A stretch of DNA of 49,875 nucleotides from an uncultured Treponema sp. (lineage in GTDB: Bacteria; Spirochaetota; Spirochaetia; Treponematales; Treponemataceae). Location: assembly GCA_947174385.1 (NCBI GenBank), contig CAMWIU010000002.1, positions 1 to 49,875 of the forward strand, in the 5' to 3' direction. A program made the position numbers and the translations under genes. The notes beneath the pieces were generated by a model. The model saw only the letters and a list, made by a program, of their open reading frames with translations. It was not told where the DNA came from and ran no database searches. This document shows positions 1 to 8,500 of this stretch, piece after piece. Within the stretch, counting starts at the first letter, position 1; every line of letters begins with the position of its first letter.

Positions 1-15
1 TTTCAAAAAATCCAC

Positions 16-47
16 TTGACCTACCCCCCCCCATTATACGGTATAAT
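16..47 (+). promoter_or_regulatory. Promoter with a nine-C tract in its spacer
   Basis: TTGACC at 16-21 and a perfect TATAAT at 42-47 are separated by 20 bp, longer than the usual 17. The spacer holds a run of nine C at 24-32. Slippage in this run would change the spacing directly, so expression of the lipoprotein at 84 may be tunable. The boxes and tract are seen; the switching is inferred from homopolymer-controlled promoters known in T. pallidum tpr genes. Confidence 0.6.
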
Positions 48-83
48 GGCACATCATTTTTATTTTCAATAAGGAGACAAATC

Positions 84-563
84 ATGAAAAAGATTTGCAA
101 AAGTGTGGCGGTTTTCGCCACTGTGTTGGGACTCGCTTGCATGACTTCATGCGTAAGCGTTGGAGACCTTGTCGGCTCGATGTTTGGCGGCGGCGGAAGC
201 GGCAATCGAGTCGCAATACTTGACGGTCGCAACAATGGTGCACCATATAGTAATATAGATCTTAGTTCTAATGGCAAACTGGTAGCGCAAAAACCTAACA
301 GTGTCAATGAAATCAAAGGAAAATGGGAAACCAGCGGAAACAAGGATTCTTTGAATAATGGCGACACGATAACGGTAACGATTGAGGAAACGACTGGAAA
401 GGGAACAGTGCGTCAAATAAGCAGCAAATTTGTTCCGGGAGATCCCAGCACTTCCAACAGCGACAAGCCCGTAACAGATCATACCGTCATAACATATTCG
501 GTAAATTTGGGCACATTAGGCACTTATACCTATGTAGTGAAAAAATACGAGTCCAACAAATAA
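84..563 (+). CDS. Small putative lipoprotein, unknown function
   Basis: A 159-residue protein with a basic N-terminus, a hydrophobic stretch (about residues 7-19) and a relaxed spirochaetal lipobox, M-T-S-Cys23, so it is probably exported and lipid-anchored. A Gly-rich linker (about 34-40) follows. The rest is polar and beta-rich with the motif I-K-G-x-W near residue 78, which recalls lipocalin-like folds but is not diagnostic. A good Shine-Dalgarno (AAGGAG, 71-76) supports the ATG. It stands alone, with its own promoter and a terminator just downstream. I do not recognise a specific family. The C-terminus (YTYVVKK) and the IKGxW motif resemble parts of the phase-variable lipoprotein at 42841-44170. 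Confidence 0.75.
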   Translation: MKKICKSVAVFATVLGLACMTSCVSVGDLVGSMFGGGGSGNRVAILDGRNNGAPYSNIDLSSNGKLVAQKPNSVNEIKGKWETSGNKDSLNNGDTITVTIEETTGKGTVRQISSKFVPGDPSTSNSDKPVTDHTVITYSVNLGTLGTYTYVVKKYESNK

Positions 564-591
564 TACAAGTTTGCAACGCAAACTGTAGACT

Positions 592-624
592 AAAACCGAA
601 TGCACTATTTGTGCATTCGGTTTT
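592..624. terminator. Bidirectional terminator hairpin
   Basis: A perfect 14-bp stem (592-605 with 611-624) closes a 5-nt loop, with A4 on one side and T4 on the other. It sits between the convergent lipoprotein and cysE genes and overlaps the cysE stop codon at 623-625, so it can serve both strands. Confidence 0.85.
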
Positions 625-1510
625 AACTGTTCTCATAATACGTGCCGGGGGGAATTGACTTTACAATCCACGTATTTCCGCCGATTGTGCAGCCTTTGCC
701 GATTATAGTTTTGCCGCCCAAAATCGTCGCGCCGGAATAAATTGTCACGTCGTCTTGAATTGTGGGATGGCGTTTTTTGTTTTGCAAATCTTTTTTCAGG
801 CAAAGCGCGCCGAGCGTTACGCCTTGGTAGATGCGAACATTTTTTCCGATTACGGCAGTCTCGCCGATTACAATTCCAGTTCCGTGGTCGATGAAAAAAC
901 TTTCGCCGATTTCGGCTCCCGGATGAATGTCGATTCCAGTTTTGCCGTGAGCATGTTCGGTCATTATTCGCGGAATGAGCGGAATTCCATTTTTGTAAAG
1001 AAAGTGCGCGATTCGATAAATCAAAATTGCTTCAAGCCCCGGGTACGACAAAATCACTTCGCCGAGCGAACGCGCCGCAGGATCGCCTTGGACAATTGCG
1101 TTTGCGTCCATTTGTATTTTTTTGCGAAGCGCGGGAATTTCCGCGATCAAAGTTTCCACGGCTTTTTGCGCCAATTTGAAGCAATGCGAATTTTTGAATT
1201 GCCTTTCGTGCAGTTCGCTGTCCGAATTTTCATTTTGACGAGCGACAATCACCACGCGCAAAAGTGCCTTTTGGATTTCCGTCGTAAGAATCGAAATTAT
1301 TCTATTGATGTGCCGCCCGGTGATGTAGCGCAAATTTTCTTCGGTGATTTGCTCTTCGTATTTGAAGCCCGGAAAAATCAAAGCCTGCAAGTCGCTGAGC
1401 GCGGCCACAACATTCGCGCGGTTCGGCAAATTTTCCGCACCCGCACGATTCACGCCGCCATTTTCCTTGTAGGAATCCATTATGTTTTGCACGAGAAATT
1501 CGAAATCCAT
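623..1510 (-). CDS. cysE: Serine O-acetyltransferase
   Basis: Acetylates L-serine from acetyl-CoA to O-acetylserine, the committed step of cysteine synthesis in the cytoplasm. At 295 residues it has the helical N-terminal SATase domain (about 1-165) followed by a left-handed beta-helix of hexapeptide repeats, seen in D-I-H-P-G-A, D-H-G-T-G-I-V-I-G-E-T and T-L-G-A. The His of the DIHPGA and DHGTG motifs are present. No cysK lies nearby. No Shine-Dalgarno precedes the ATG; instead a TATACT box ends six bases before it, suggesting a leaderless mRNA. It converges on the lipoprotein at 84 and diverges from the beta operon. Confidence 0.9.
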   Translation of the reverse strand: MDFEFLVQNIMDSYKENGGVNRAGAENLPNRANVVAALSDLQALIFPGFKYEEQITEENLRYITGRHINRIISILTTEIQKALLRVVIVARQNENSDSELHERQFKNSHCFKLAQKAVETLIAEIPALRKKIQMDANAIVQGDPAARSLGEVILSYPGLEAILIYRIAHFLYKNGIPLIPRIMTEHAHGKTGIDIHPGAEIGESFFIDHGTGIVIGETAVIGKNVRIYQGVTLGALCLKKDLQNKKRHPTIQDDVTIYSGATILGGKTIIGKGCTIGGNTWIVKSIPPGTYYENS

Positions 1511-1516
1511 AAAAAA

Positions 1517-1522
1517 AGTATA
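1517..1522 (-). promoter_or_regulatory. -10 box of cysE (probable leaderless start)
   Basis: On the minus strand TATACT (1522 to 1517) is followed by exactly six T and then the ATG at 1510. The -35 is weak (TTTCAT at 17 bp). With normal +1 placement, transcription would begin at the A of the start codon. Confidence 0.5.
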
Positions 1523-1647
1523 TCAGATTTTCGCAAGAAATGAAAGTTCGAGTGCGAGATTTTTTACGTTGCGAAATTCAACTCAAAAATCGCGATTTCA
1601 TTCTTAAATTTTAGTGAAAAAATCTGCTTAAAAACAAAAAAAATCTC

Positions 1648-1676
1648 TTGACACTATTGCGGATTTTCTGTAAAAT
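1648..1676 (+). promoter_or_regulatory. Sigma-70 promoter of the beta (rif) operon
   Basis: TTGACA (1648-1653), a 17-bp spacer and TAAAAT (1671-1676): five or six of six consensus matches per box. The predicted start near 1683 lies about 45 bp before tRNA-Thr, so the tRNAs and rpmG-secE-nusG-rplKAJL-rpoBC can be one transcript. Confidence 0.85.
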
Positions 1677-1728
1677 CATAAAACACTCAAAATCGGCGCA
1701 GAATCGCGTCGTTTTGCTTTGCGTTTTC

Positions 1729-1801
1729 GCCCTTGTAGCTCAGCCGGTAGAGCGCAGCCATGGTAAGGCTGAGGTCTGCGGTTCGATCCCGCACGGGGGC
1801 T
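1729..1801 (+). tRNA. tRNA-Thr (anticodon GGT)
   Basis: A full cloverleaf can be folded: 7-bp acceptor (1729-1735 with 1794-1800, two G-U pairs), D arm GCTC/GAGC, anticodon stem CAGCC/GGCTG around loop ATGGTAA, five-base variable loop, and T arm TGCGG/CCGCA with loop TTCGATC. Discriminator T1801. No CCA is encoded. It reads ACC/ACU threonine codons. Confidence 0.95.
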
Positions 1802-1826
1802 TTAAAATTTGTTATAGGAGTTTTTT

Positions 1827-2003
1827 ATGGCAAGCAAGAAAAAGGGAGCGGTGGAAATCATCGCGTTGCAGTGCACTGAGTGCAAGCGCAGAAATTATAC
1901 GACTTACAAAAATCGCAAGAATATCCAGGGCAAATTGGAATTGAACAAATATTGCCCGTTCGATCGCAAGCACACGCTCCACAAGGAAACAAAAGTAAAA
2001 TAA
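1827..2003 (+). CDS. rpmG: 50S ribosomal protein bL33
   Basis: A 58-residue large-subunit protein near the E site, starting [10 protein letters not shown] and ending LHKETKVK. Shine-Dalgarno ATAGGAG at 1814-1820. It keeps C16-x2-C19 and C43 of the zinc-binding form, but the fourth ligand position is Asp46, so zinc binding is probably impaired or uses a different ligand. It is placed between two tRNA genes in the beta operon. Confidence 0.93.
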   Translation: MASKKKGAVEIIALQCTECKRRNYTTYKNRKNIQGKLELNKYCPFDRKHTLHKETKVK

Positions 2004-2057
2004 TTTTGTTTCGAGAACATTTTTAGGATTTTCTCCGTGAAAGCGGTAGAAATATTT

Positions 2058-2130
2058 AGGGCGGTAGTTCAGTTGGTAGAGCACCGGTCTCCAAAACCGG
2101 CTGTCGCGGGTTCAAGTCCTGCCCGCCCTG
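2058..2130 (+). tRNA. tRNA-Trp (anticodon CCA)
   Basis: Cloverleaf: acceptor AGGGCGG (2058-2064) pairs perfectly with CCGCCCT (2123-2129), D arm GTTC/GAGC, anticodon stem CCGGT/ACCGG with loop CTCCAAA, T arm GCGGG/CCTGC with loop TTCAAGT, discriminator G2130. No encoded CCA. It ends 15 bp before the secE ATG. Confidence 0.96.
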
Positions 2131-2145
2131 TTTTTTGAGGAATTT

Positions 2146-2328
2146 ATGGCAAAAGTTTTTGGTTTTTTCAAAGATTGCGTCCGCGAACTTAAGTTGGTGT
2201 CATGGCCGACGCGGGACTATGTTTTGTCCAGCGTCAGAGTCGTGCTGATTTCCACTATTATAGTCGCTGTGATTTTGGGCGCGTTGGATCTTGGCTTTAC
2301 CGAGCTTTTCCGTCTTTTGATGAAATAA
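2146..2328 (+). CDS. secE: Preprotein translocase subunit SecE
   Basis: A 60-residue single-span SecE: an amphipathic N-terminal helix carrying the conserved E-L-x-x-V-x-W-P-T motif (about 14-22), then one transmembrane helix (about 30-53). It clamps SecY in the SecYEG channel; secY lies at 25774 in this window. This is the short form typical of most bacteria rather than the three-span E. coli form. It lies just after tRNA-Trp and 9 bp before nusG. Confidence 0.95.
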   Translation: MAKVFGFFKDCVRELKLVSWPTRDYVLSSVRVVLISTIIVAVILGALDLGFTELFRLLMK

Positions 2329-2337
2329 GGAAAGATT

Positions 2338-2901
2338 ATGGCGAGTGCTTGGTACATTCTTCAAACATACGCGGCTTATGAGGCGAAAATTTCGCGCACG
2401 ATTCAGCATATGTTGGAAACTGGCGATCTTGATTCCAATGTCGTAAAAAGCATCAAAGTTCCCGAAGAAGAAGTCGTCGAAATCAAAGACGGCAAGAAAA
2501 AAGTCCGAAAAACGAAAATTCTTCCAAGTTATGTCATGATGGAATTGGATTTGCCGGATTTGGGCTGGAAAGACACTTGCGCGAAAATCCGCCGAATTCA
2601 GGGCGTGAATGGATTTGTCGGCACAAAGCCGAACGAGCGTCCGCGCCCGATTCCTGTCGAAGAAGCCAAGAGAATGCTAGCGCGTGCCGGCGAAATCAAG
2701 GGCGAAAAAGTCGTTCGCGTCAAGCAAAGTTATGCCGTCGGCGATGTCGTCAAAATCATGGAAGGTCCTTTCGCCACGTTTGAAGGCACTGTCGAAAAAA
2801 TCGAGGACGGCAAGGACAAACTTACCGTGAACGTGCAGATTTTCGGACGCGCCACTCCTGTGGAAGTGAGCATGACTCAGGTCGAAAAATCTGTAAAATG
2901 A
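2338..2901 (+). CDS. nusG: Transcription termination/antitermination factor NusG
   Basis: A 187-residue protein with the NGN domain at the N-terminus (starts MASAWYILQTYAAYE), a loop with extra charged residues (about 40-60), G-V-N-G-F-V-G near 90 and a C-terminal KOW domain (G-P-F-A-T-F-E-G near 142). It binds RNA polymerase and couples it to Rho or ribosomes. Its position between secE and rplK is the standard bacterial one. Confidence 0.95.
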   Translation: MASAWYILQTYAAYEAKISRTIQHMLETGDLDSNVVKSIKVPEEEVVEIKDGKKKVRKTKILPSYVMMELDLPDLGWKDTCAKIRRIQGVNGFVGTKPNERPRPIPVEEAKRMLARAGEIKGEKVVRVKQSYAVGDVVKIMEGPFATFEGTVEKIEDGKDKLTVNVQIFGRATPVEVSMTQVEKSVK

Positions 2902-3023
2902 CAAAAATTCCGCGCGTTTTGCCAAATGCGCGGTTAGGGTGGCGAAAGCCGCTCATTTTTGGGAGGAAAGCAACCGTCCGTTGGAAGAGGACTTTCCGCT
3001 AACACCAAATTTAGGAGTAAAAA
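2902..3023 (+). promoter_or_regulatory. rplK leader, candidate ribosomal-protein autoregulation site
   Basis: The 122-bp nusG-rplK spacer contains a hairpin (CCGCGC pairing with GCGCGG near 2910-2933) and further G/C-rich repeats before the Shine-Dalgarno of rplK. Leaders here bind L1 in other bacteria. I see structure but no certain L1 motif. Confidence 0.35.
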
Positions 3024-3455
3024 ATGGCAAAGAAAGAAGTAACCGCTGTCATCAAACTGCAATGCCCTGCGGGCGCGGCGACACCGGCTCCTCCGATTGG
3101 TCCTGCTCTTGGACCGCATGGCGTGAGCGCTCCGAAATTTGTGCAGGAATTCAACGACCGTACAAAAAGTATGGAAAAAGGGCTCATCATCCCTGTCGTG
3201 ATTACAGTCTACAAAGACAAATCCTACACATTCATTCTCAAAACTCCCCCGGCGGCGGTTTTGATTAAAAAAGCGCTCAAATTGGAAAAGGGTTCCGCGA
3301 ATCCGCTCCGCGACAAAGTGGGCAAACTCACTGCGGCGCAGCTTGAAGAAATCGCGAAAACAAAAATGCCCGACGTTAGCGCGAACGACCTTGAAGCCGC
3401 GAAGAAAATCGTGGCTGGAACGGCGCGAAGCATGGGCGTTGAGGTGGAGGCCTAA
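3024..3455 (+). CDS. rplK: 50S ribosomal protein uL11
   Basis: A 143-residue protein of the GTPase-associated centre that binds 23S rRNA helices 43/44. The N-terminal domain has [14 protein letters not shown] and the C-terminal RNA-binding domain has the conserved M-P-D and G-T-A-R-S-M-G-V. Shine-Dalgarno AGGAG is at 3014-3018. The stop codon abuts the rplA ATG with no gap, implying translational coupling. Confidence 0.97.
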   Translation: MAKKEVTAVIKLQCPAGAATPAPPIGPALGPHGVSAPKFVQEFNDRTKSMEKGLIIPVVITVYKDKSYTFILKTPPAAVLIKKALKLEKGSANPLRDKVGKLTAAQLEEIAKTKMPDVSANDLEAAKKIVAGTARSMGVEVEA

Positions 3456-4136
3456 ATGAAACACGGAAAAAAATACCGCGCGTCGGCGGCCAAATATGAT
3501 TTGACAAAAAAATACGATGTTCCCACAGCCTGCAAAATGGTTCAGGACATGAAGTATACGAATTTTGACGAAACTGTGGAAGCGCACGTTTTGCTCAAAT
3601 TGCCCAAAAACGCGACTGTCCGCGACACTTTGGTTTTTCCGAATCAATTCCGCGACGAAAAGAAAGTTTTGGTTTTCTGCAAAGAAGATCGCGTTCAGGA
3701 AGCGTTGGATGCAGGCGCGGCTTATGCCGGTGCTGCCGACTACATCGAAAAGGTGAAGGGCGGTTGGCTTGATTTTGACATCGCCGTCGCCACTCCCGAT
3801 ATGATGAAAGATGTCGGACGCTTGGGTATGGTTTTGGGACGCAAAGGCTTGATGCCGAATCCGAAAACTGGCACTGTTACGAACGACATCGTTGCCGCGA
3901 TTGGCGAGCTTAAAAAAGGTCGCACAGAATATCGCGCCGACAAGACGGGCATCGTTCACATTGCGGTGGGAAAAGTTTCGATGGATGCCGAAAAATTGCA
4001 GCAGAACATCGACGCTTTGATCGCCGAAATTGAGCGCAAAAAGCCTTCCGATGCTTCAGCGGATTACATCAAGACGATTTCAGTGAGTTCTTCGATGGGG
4101 CCTGGAGTTTGGGTCAAATACAAGGACGAGGAGTAG
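3456..4136 (+). CDS. rplA: 50S ribosomal protein uL1
   Basis: A 226-residue L1-stalk protein that helps move deacylated tRNA through the E site and in many bacteria represses its own operon. It has the family motif G-R-L-G-x-V-L-G-x-x-G-L-M-P-N-P-K-x-G-T-V (about 123-145). It starts immediately after the rplK stop, and rplJ begins three bases after its stop. Confidence 0.97.
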   Translation: MKHGKKYRASAAKYDLTKKYDVPTACKMVQDMKYTNFDETVEAHVLLKLPKNATVRDTLVFPNQFRDEKKVLVFCKEDRVQEALDAGAAYAGAADYIEKVKGGWLDFDIAVATPDMMKDVGRLGMVLGRKGLMPNPKTGTVTNDIVAAIGELKKGRTEYRADKTGIVHIAVGKVSMDAEKLQQNIDALIAEIERKKPSDASADYIKTISVSSSMGPGVWVKYKDEE

Positions 4137-4139
4137 AAT

Positions 4140-4775
4140 ATGGCAATGCTTGCAAAAAAAATCCAGCCGGCGAAAACCGCCGCGATTGAGGCCGCCAAAA
4201 AAACTCTCGGCGAATACAACGACTTTATCTTTACCGAATATCGCGGCATGACTGTCGAGCAAATTACGAGATTGCGCGACAAACTCCGCGAAAAAGACAG
4301 CGTTGTAAAAGTTATCAAAAATAACTTCGCGCGCATCGCTTTCGAGGGAATGGACGCTGCGAACGTGTCCGAATACCTCAAAGGACCTACTGCCATCGCG
4401 ATGGCAAAGCAGGATTCCAACGAAACGGCGAAGATTTTGTATGATTTCGCACAGGAAGTGCCCGCGCTCAAAATCAAAGGCGCGTTGGTGAACAAAGAGA
4501 TTTACGATGCGGCGAAAACCGAAGCGTATTCGAAAGTTCCTGGCAAAAATCAGCTTATCGCGATGCTTATGTCTGCGATCAATGGACCGGCGCAAAAACT
4601 CGCCGCCACGTTGCAGGCTTACGTTGAAAAGCTGGAAAAGGAAGGCGGCGCGCCTGCTCCAAAAGCGGAAGCCGCTCCTGCTGAAGCCCCAAAAACGGAG
4701 ACTGCACCTGCGGCTGATGCAAGTGCTCCCGTCGCCGCGGAAACTCCGGCTGCCGAGGCTGCGCCTCAGGCTTAA
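4140..4775 (+). CDS. rplJ: 50S ribosomal protein uL10 with long Ala/Pro tail
   Basis: Base of the L7/L12 stalk. The N-terminal rRNA-binding domain (Y-R-G-M-T-V-E-Q near 36-43) and the C-terminal helix that anchors L12 dimers are followed by about 45 residues rich in Ala, Pro and Glu, giving 211 residues against a usual 165-175. The tail has no recognisable domain. Only 3 bp separate it from rplA, so the usual L10-binding leader in front of rplJ is absent here. Confidence 0.95.
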   Translation: MAMLAKKIQPAKTAAIEAAKKTLGEYNDFIFTEYRGMTVEQITRLRDKLREKDSVVKVIKNNFARIAFEGMDAANVSEYLKGPTAIAMAKQDSNETAKILYDFAQEVPALKIKGALVNKEIYDAAKTEAYSKVPGKNQLIAMLMSAINGPAQKLAATLQAYVEKLEKEGGAPAPKAEAAPAEAPKTETAPAADASAPVAAETPAAEAAPQA

Positions 4776-4934
4776 ATTTAAAATTGAATTTTGCCTGCGT
4801 TTTGCTCGGCGAAATTCCGGGGCAACGAATTTTCGTTGTTCCAAACGCGGTCAGGCTTCGTTCGCTGCTGACTGTCCGCGTAAATATCGGGACTTGTTCC
4901 TCGCGCCGCTTGTGCGGCATGAAATTAATTTTTT

Positions 4935-5327
4935 ATGGAGAAGACAATGGCAGCATTAACAAACGAACAGATTTTGGACGCGATTGCGTCAATGACAGTT
5001 CTGGAAGCCTCAGAATTGGTAAAGGCGATGGAAGAAAAATTCGGTGTAACAGCCGCTGTTGCTGTCGCCGCCGCTCCTGGAGCCGCCGCCGCTGGCGCGC
5101 CCGCAGAAGAGCAGACCGAATTCTCAGTTTCTTTGGACAGTTTTGACGCAGCCAAGAAAATCGGAGTCATTAAAGCAGTCAAGGCTCTCACAAACCTCGG
5201 TTTGGGCGAAGCGAAGGCTTTGGTGGAAGGCGCGCCGAAAGTCATCAAGGAAGGCTTGAGCAAGGCCGATGCCGACAAGTGGATTGCCGATATCGAAGCC
5301 GCCGGCGGAAAGGCTTCCAAGAAATAA
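4935..5327 (+). CDS. rplL: 50S ribosomal protein bL12 (L7/L12)
   Basis: A 130-residue stalk protein that recruits translational GTPases. N-terminal dimerisation helices, an Ala-rich hinge (about 37-55), and the C-terminal factor-binding domain with [10 protein letters not shown] (about 92-101). Shine-Dalgarno GGAG precedes ATG 4935. The 159-bp gap from rplJ has short hairpins (CAACGA/TCGTTG near 4823-4840) that might stabilise or separately process the rplL mRNA. Confidence 0.96.
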   Translation: MEKTMAALTNEQILDAIASMTVLEASELVKAMEEKFGVTAAVAVAAAPGAAAAGAPAEEQTEFSVSLDSFDAAKKIGVIKAVKALTNLGLGEAKALVEGAPKVIKEGLSKADADKWIADIEAAGGKASKK

Positions 5328-5568
5328 TACGGTTTCAAGAAAATTCGCATTTGGCGTGGCATGATTTTTCCGCGCCGCTTGCGAATTATTGCGAAAATCG
5401 TATCGGGCTTTTCGCCTTGCGGAAGGCTCGACAATTTAAAAAAATAATTGAATTTGTTCTAAAAATTGGAACAGAACGAGCGAAGTTCGCGGCGGAATCT
5501 TTCGTGCTGTGAGGAGTTTCCTCATGTAGCGGAGATTTTGACCGCGCCACGCTTTTTTAGGGGAAAAA
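5328..5568 (+). promoter_or_regulatory. rplL-rpoB spacer with hairpins
   Basis: The 241-bp spacer has a long hairpin of ATTCGCA pairing with TGCGAAT and an inner GGCG/CGCC (near 5344-5388), then TGTTC/GAACA (near 5456-5474) and TGAGGA-GTT-TCCTCA near 5510-5524. In E. coli the same spacer holds an attenuator and an RNase III site; a similar role is inferred by position. Confidence 0.4.
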
Positions 5569-8500
5569 ATGTTCGCAAAAAGCCGGACAATCAACCGTAA
5601 ATATTACGGCAAGGACATCAAGTCTTCGATGGATGTCCCAAATCTAATCGATATTCAAACTTCATCGTATGAATATTTCCTTCAAAAAGAAAAATTGGAC
5701 AAAGGCGAGCCGCTGGAAAATCAGGGCTTGCAGGAAGCTTTTCTTTCCACTTTTCCAATTGAAAGCGCGAACGGCGATATGTCTTTGGAATTCGAATCCT
5801 ACACTTTGGATGAATCCGAAAACAAATTCTCTGAATTGGAATGCAAGCAAAAAGGCTTGACTTATTCCGTTCCGCTCAAGGCGCGAATAAATTTGAATTT
5901 CAAAGACACGGGCGCAATCTTGCAAAAAGACATTTACATGGGCGACATTCCGCTCATGACGCCGCGTGGAACTTTTGTTATAAATGGCGCGGAGCGCGTC
6001 GTCGTTTCGCAGATTCACCGTTCGCCTGGCGTAATTTTCAATCACGACAAGGGCGTTTGGGCGAGTCGCATCATTCCGTACCGAGGCTCGTGGCTGGAAT
6101 TTGAAATCGACCAAAAAAAGGAATTGATTTTCGCCAAAATCGACCGAAAGAAAAAAATTCTCGGAACGATTTTCCTGCGCGCGCTCGGATTTGAAAGCCG
6201 CGAAGAAATCATCGATGTTTTCTATGATACTGAAAAGGCTTCTGTGAAGGACAATGCCGCCACGCGCGAAGGCTTGGTGAATCGCATTTTGTCCAAGGCG
6301 GTTTTTGTCAAGGACTCGGATTCCGGCGAAGAGAAAAAACTTTTCCCGGCTGGTGCGCGGCTTCATCCGCACGACATCGACGATTTGATTGCCAACGGAA
6401 TCAAGGAAATTCAAGTAATCAAATTTGACAGCCGCAAAAATCCCGAAAACAAGGACGAAAGGAATTCTTCGCTTGATTCTGAAATCATCATAAATTGCTT
6501 TGAGCGCGAGGAAATCAAGTACGCCAAGGAAGGTTCGGAAAGCGACGAGCCGACAAAAGAAGAGGCTTTGAGCACAGTCTACAGCGTGCTTTTGCCTGGC
6601 GAGCCGATTACCGTGGAAAATGCCGAAAAGGATTTGAATTCGATGTTCTTCACGTCGCGCCGCTATGATTTGGGACGTGTGGGACGCTACAAGCTCAACA
6701 AAAAATTCGACTACAATCCGCCGAAGGACGACACAGTTCTCACGAAAGAGGACATCACGAACACGATGAAATTCCTCATCAAAGTTTACATCGGCGAAGA
6801 GGCGCGCGACGACATCGACCATTTGGGAAACCGCCGCATCCGAAGCGTCGGCGAATTGATGACGAATCAAATCAAAACTTCGTTCGCTCGAATGGAACGA
6901 ATTGCCAAAGAGCGAATGGGCGCGAAAGACAACGAAACGATAAAGCCTCAGGATTTGATTTCTTCCAAGCCGATTATCGCGGCGATAAAAGAATTTTTCG
7001 GCTCGTCTCAGCTTTCGCAATTCATGGACCAAATCAATCCGCTTGCGGAACTCACGCACAAACGCCGCTTGAACGCGCTCGGACCGGGCGGTCTTTCCCG
7101 CGACCGGGCAGGATTTGAAGTGCGCGACGTTCACTATTCGCATTACGGACGAATGTGCCCGATTGAGACACCGGAAGGCCCGAACATCGGACTTATCGTC
7201 TCGCTCGCGATTTACACGCGCGTCAACGAATACGGATTTTTGGAAGCGCCTTATCGTAAAATCGAAAAAGGCAAGGCGACGAACAAAATCGAATATCTTT
7301 CGGCGATGGACGAAGACAAATATTACATCGGCCAAGTAAGCGAAGGAATGAAAAACGACGGTTCGTTCGCCACGGATATGATTTCATGCCGAAGACGCGG
7401 CGACTATACCACTCGTTCGCCGAAAGACGTTCAATATATGGACGTTTCTCCGCGCCAAGTAATTTCTGTTTCCGCCGCGTTGATTCCGTTCCTTGAGCAC
7501 GACGACGCAAACCGCGCTTTGATGGGCTGCAACATGCAGCGTCAGGCAGTGCCGCTTTTGTTCCCCGAGCCGCCTTATGTCGGCACTGGAATGGAGCAAA
7601 AATGCGCCTACGATTCCGGCGTTTTGGTGAAAGCCGCTCGCGCGGGCGAAGTGGTCAAAGTTACGAGCGAATGTGTTTCGATAAAGCCCGAAGGCGCGAA
7701 GCGCGGCGAAATTGACGAATATCCGCTTCTCAAATATCAGCGCACGAACAACGACACTTGCAACCATCAGCGTCCGACAGTCGAAGTGGGCGAAAAAGTC
7801 GATGCTGGCGCGGTGATTGCCGACGGACCTGCGACATTTAACGGCGAACTTGCTTTGGGTCGAAACATTCTCGTTGGATTCGTTCCGTGGAACGGCTACA
7901 ATTACGAGGATGCCGTTCTCATCAGTCAGCGCATTGTAAAAGAAGATATGTATACTTCGATTCACATCAAGGAATTTTCTACGGAAATTCGTGAAACGAA
8001 GCTCGGACCTGAAAAAATCACGCGCGATGTTCCGAACACCGCCGAAAAGAATCTCGACAATTTGGATGCGGAAGGAATCATTCGCATTGGCGCGAAAGTT
8101 CGTTCTGGCGATGTTTTGGTGGGAAAAGTCACGCCAAAAAGCGAGGCCGAAACCACGCCCGAATTCAAATTGCTCAATTCAATTTTTGGCGAAAAGGCGA
8201 AAGAAGTGCGCGACACATCTTTGCGCGTTCCGCACGGCGTGGAAGGCGTTGTAATCGACATCCAGCGGCTCAAGCGCAGCGAAGGCGACGATCTCAATCC
8301 GGGCGTTGATCAGGTTGTAAAAGTGATGATTGCCAACAAGCGAAAACTTCGCGAGGGCGACAAAATGGCCGGCCGCCACGGAAACAAAGGTGTCGTTTCG
8401 CGAATCCTTCCCGAAGAGGACATGCCGTATTTGGAAGACGGAACTCCGCTTGACGTTTGCTTGAATCCGCTTGGCGTTCCTTCGCGAATGAACATCGGAC

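Noticed and set aside
755-1543. Long plus-strand open frame opposite cysE
   Set aside because: It is the reverse complement of a well-conserved serine acetyltransferase; its product is Arg/Phe-rich without motifs.
5662-7335. 557-codon minus-strand frame opposite rpoB
   Set aside because: Antisense of conserved rpoB, no Shine-Dalgarno, no recognisable domain; frequent in this codon use.
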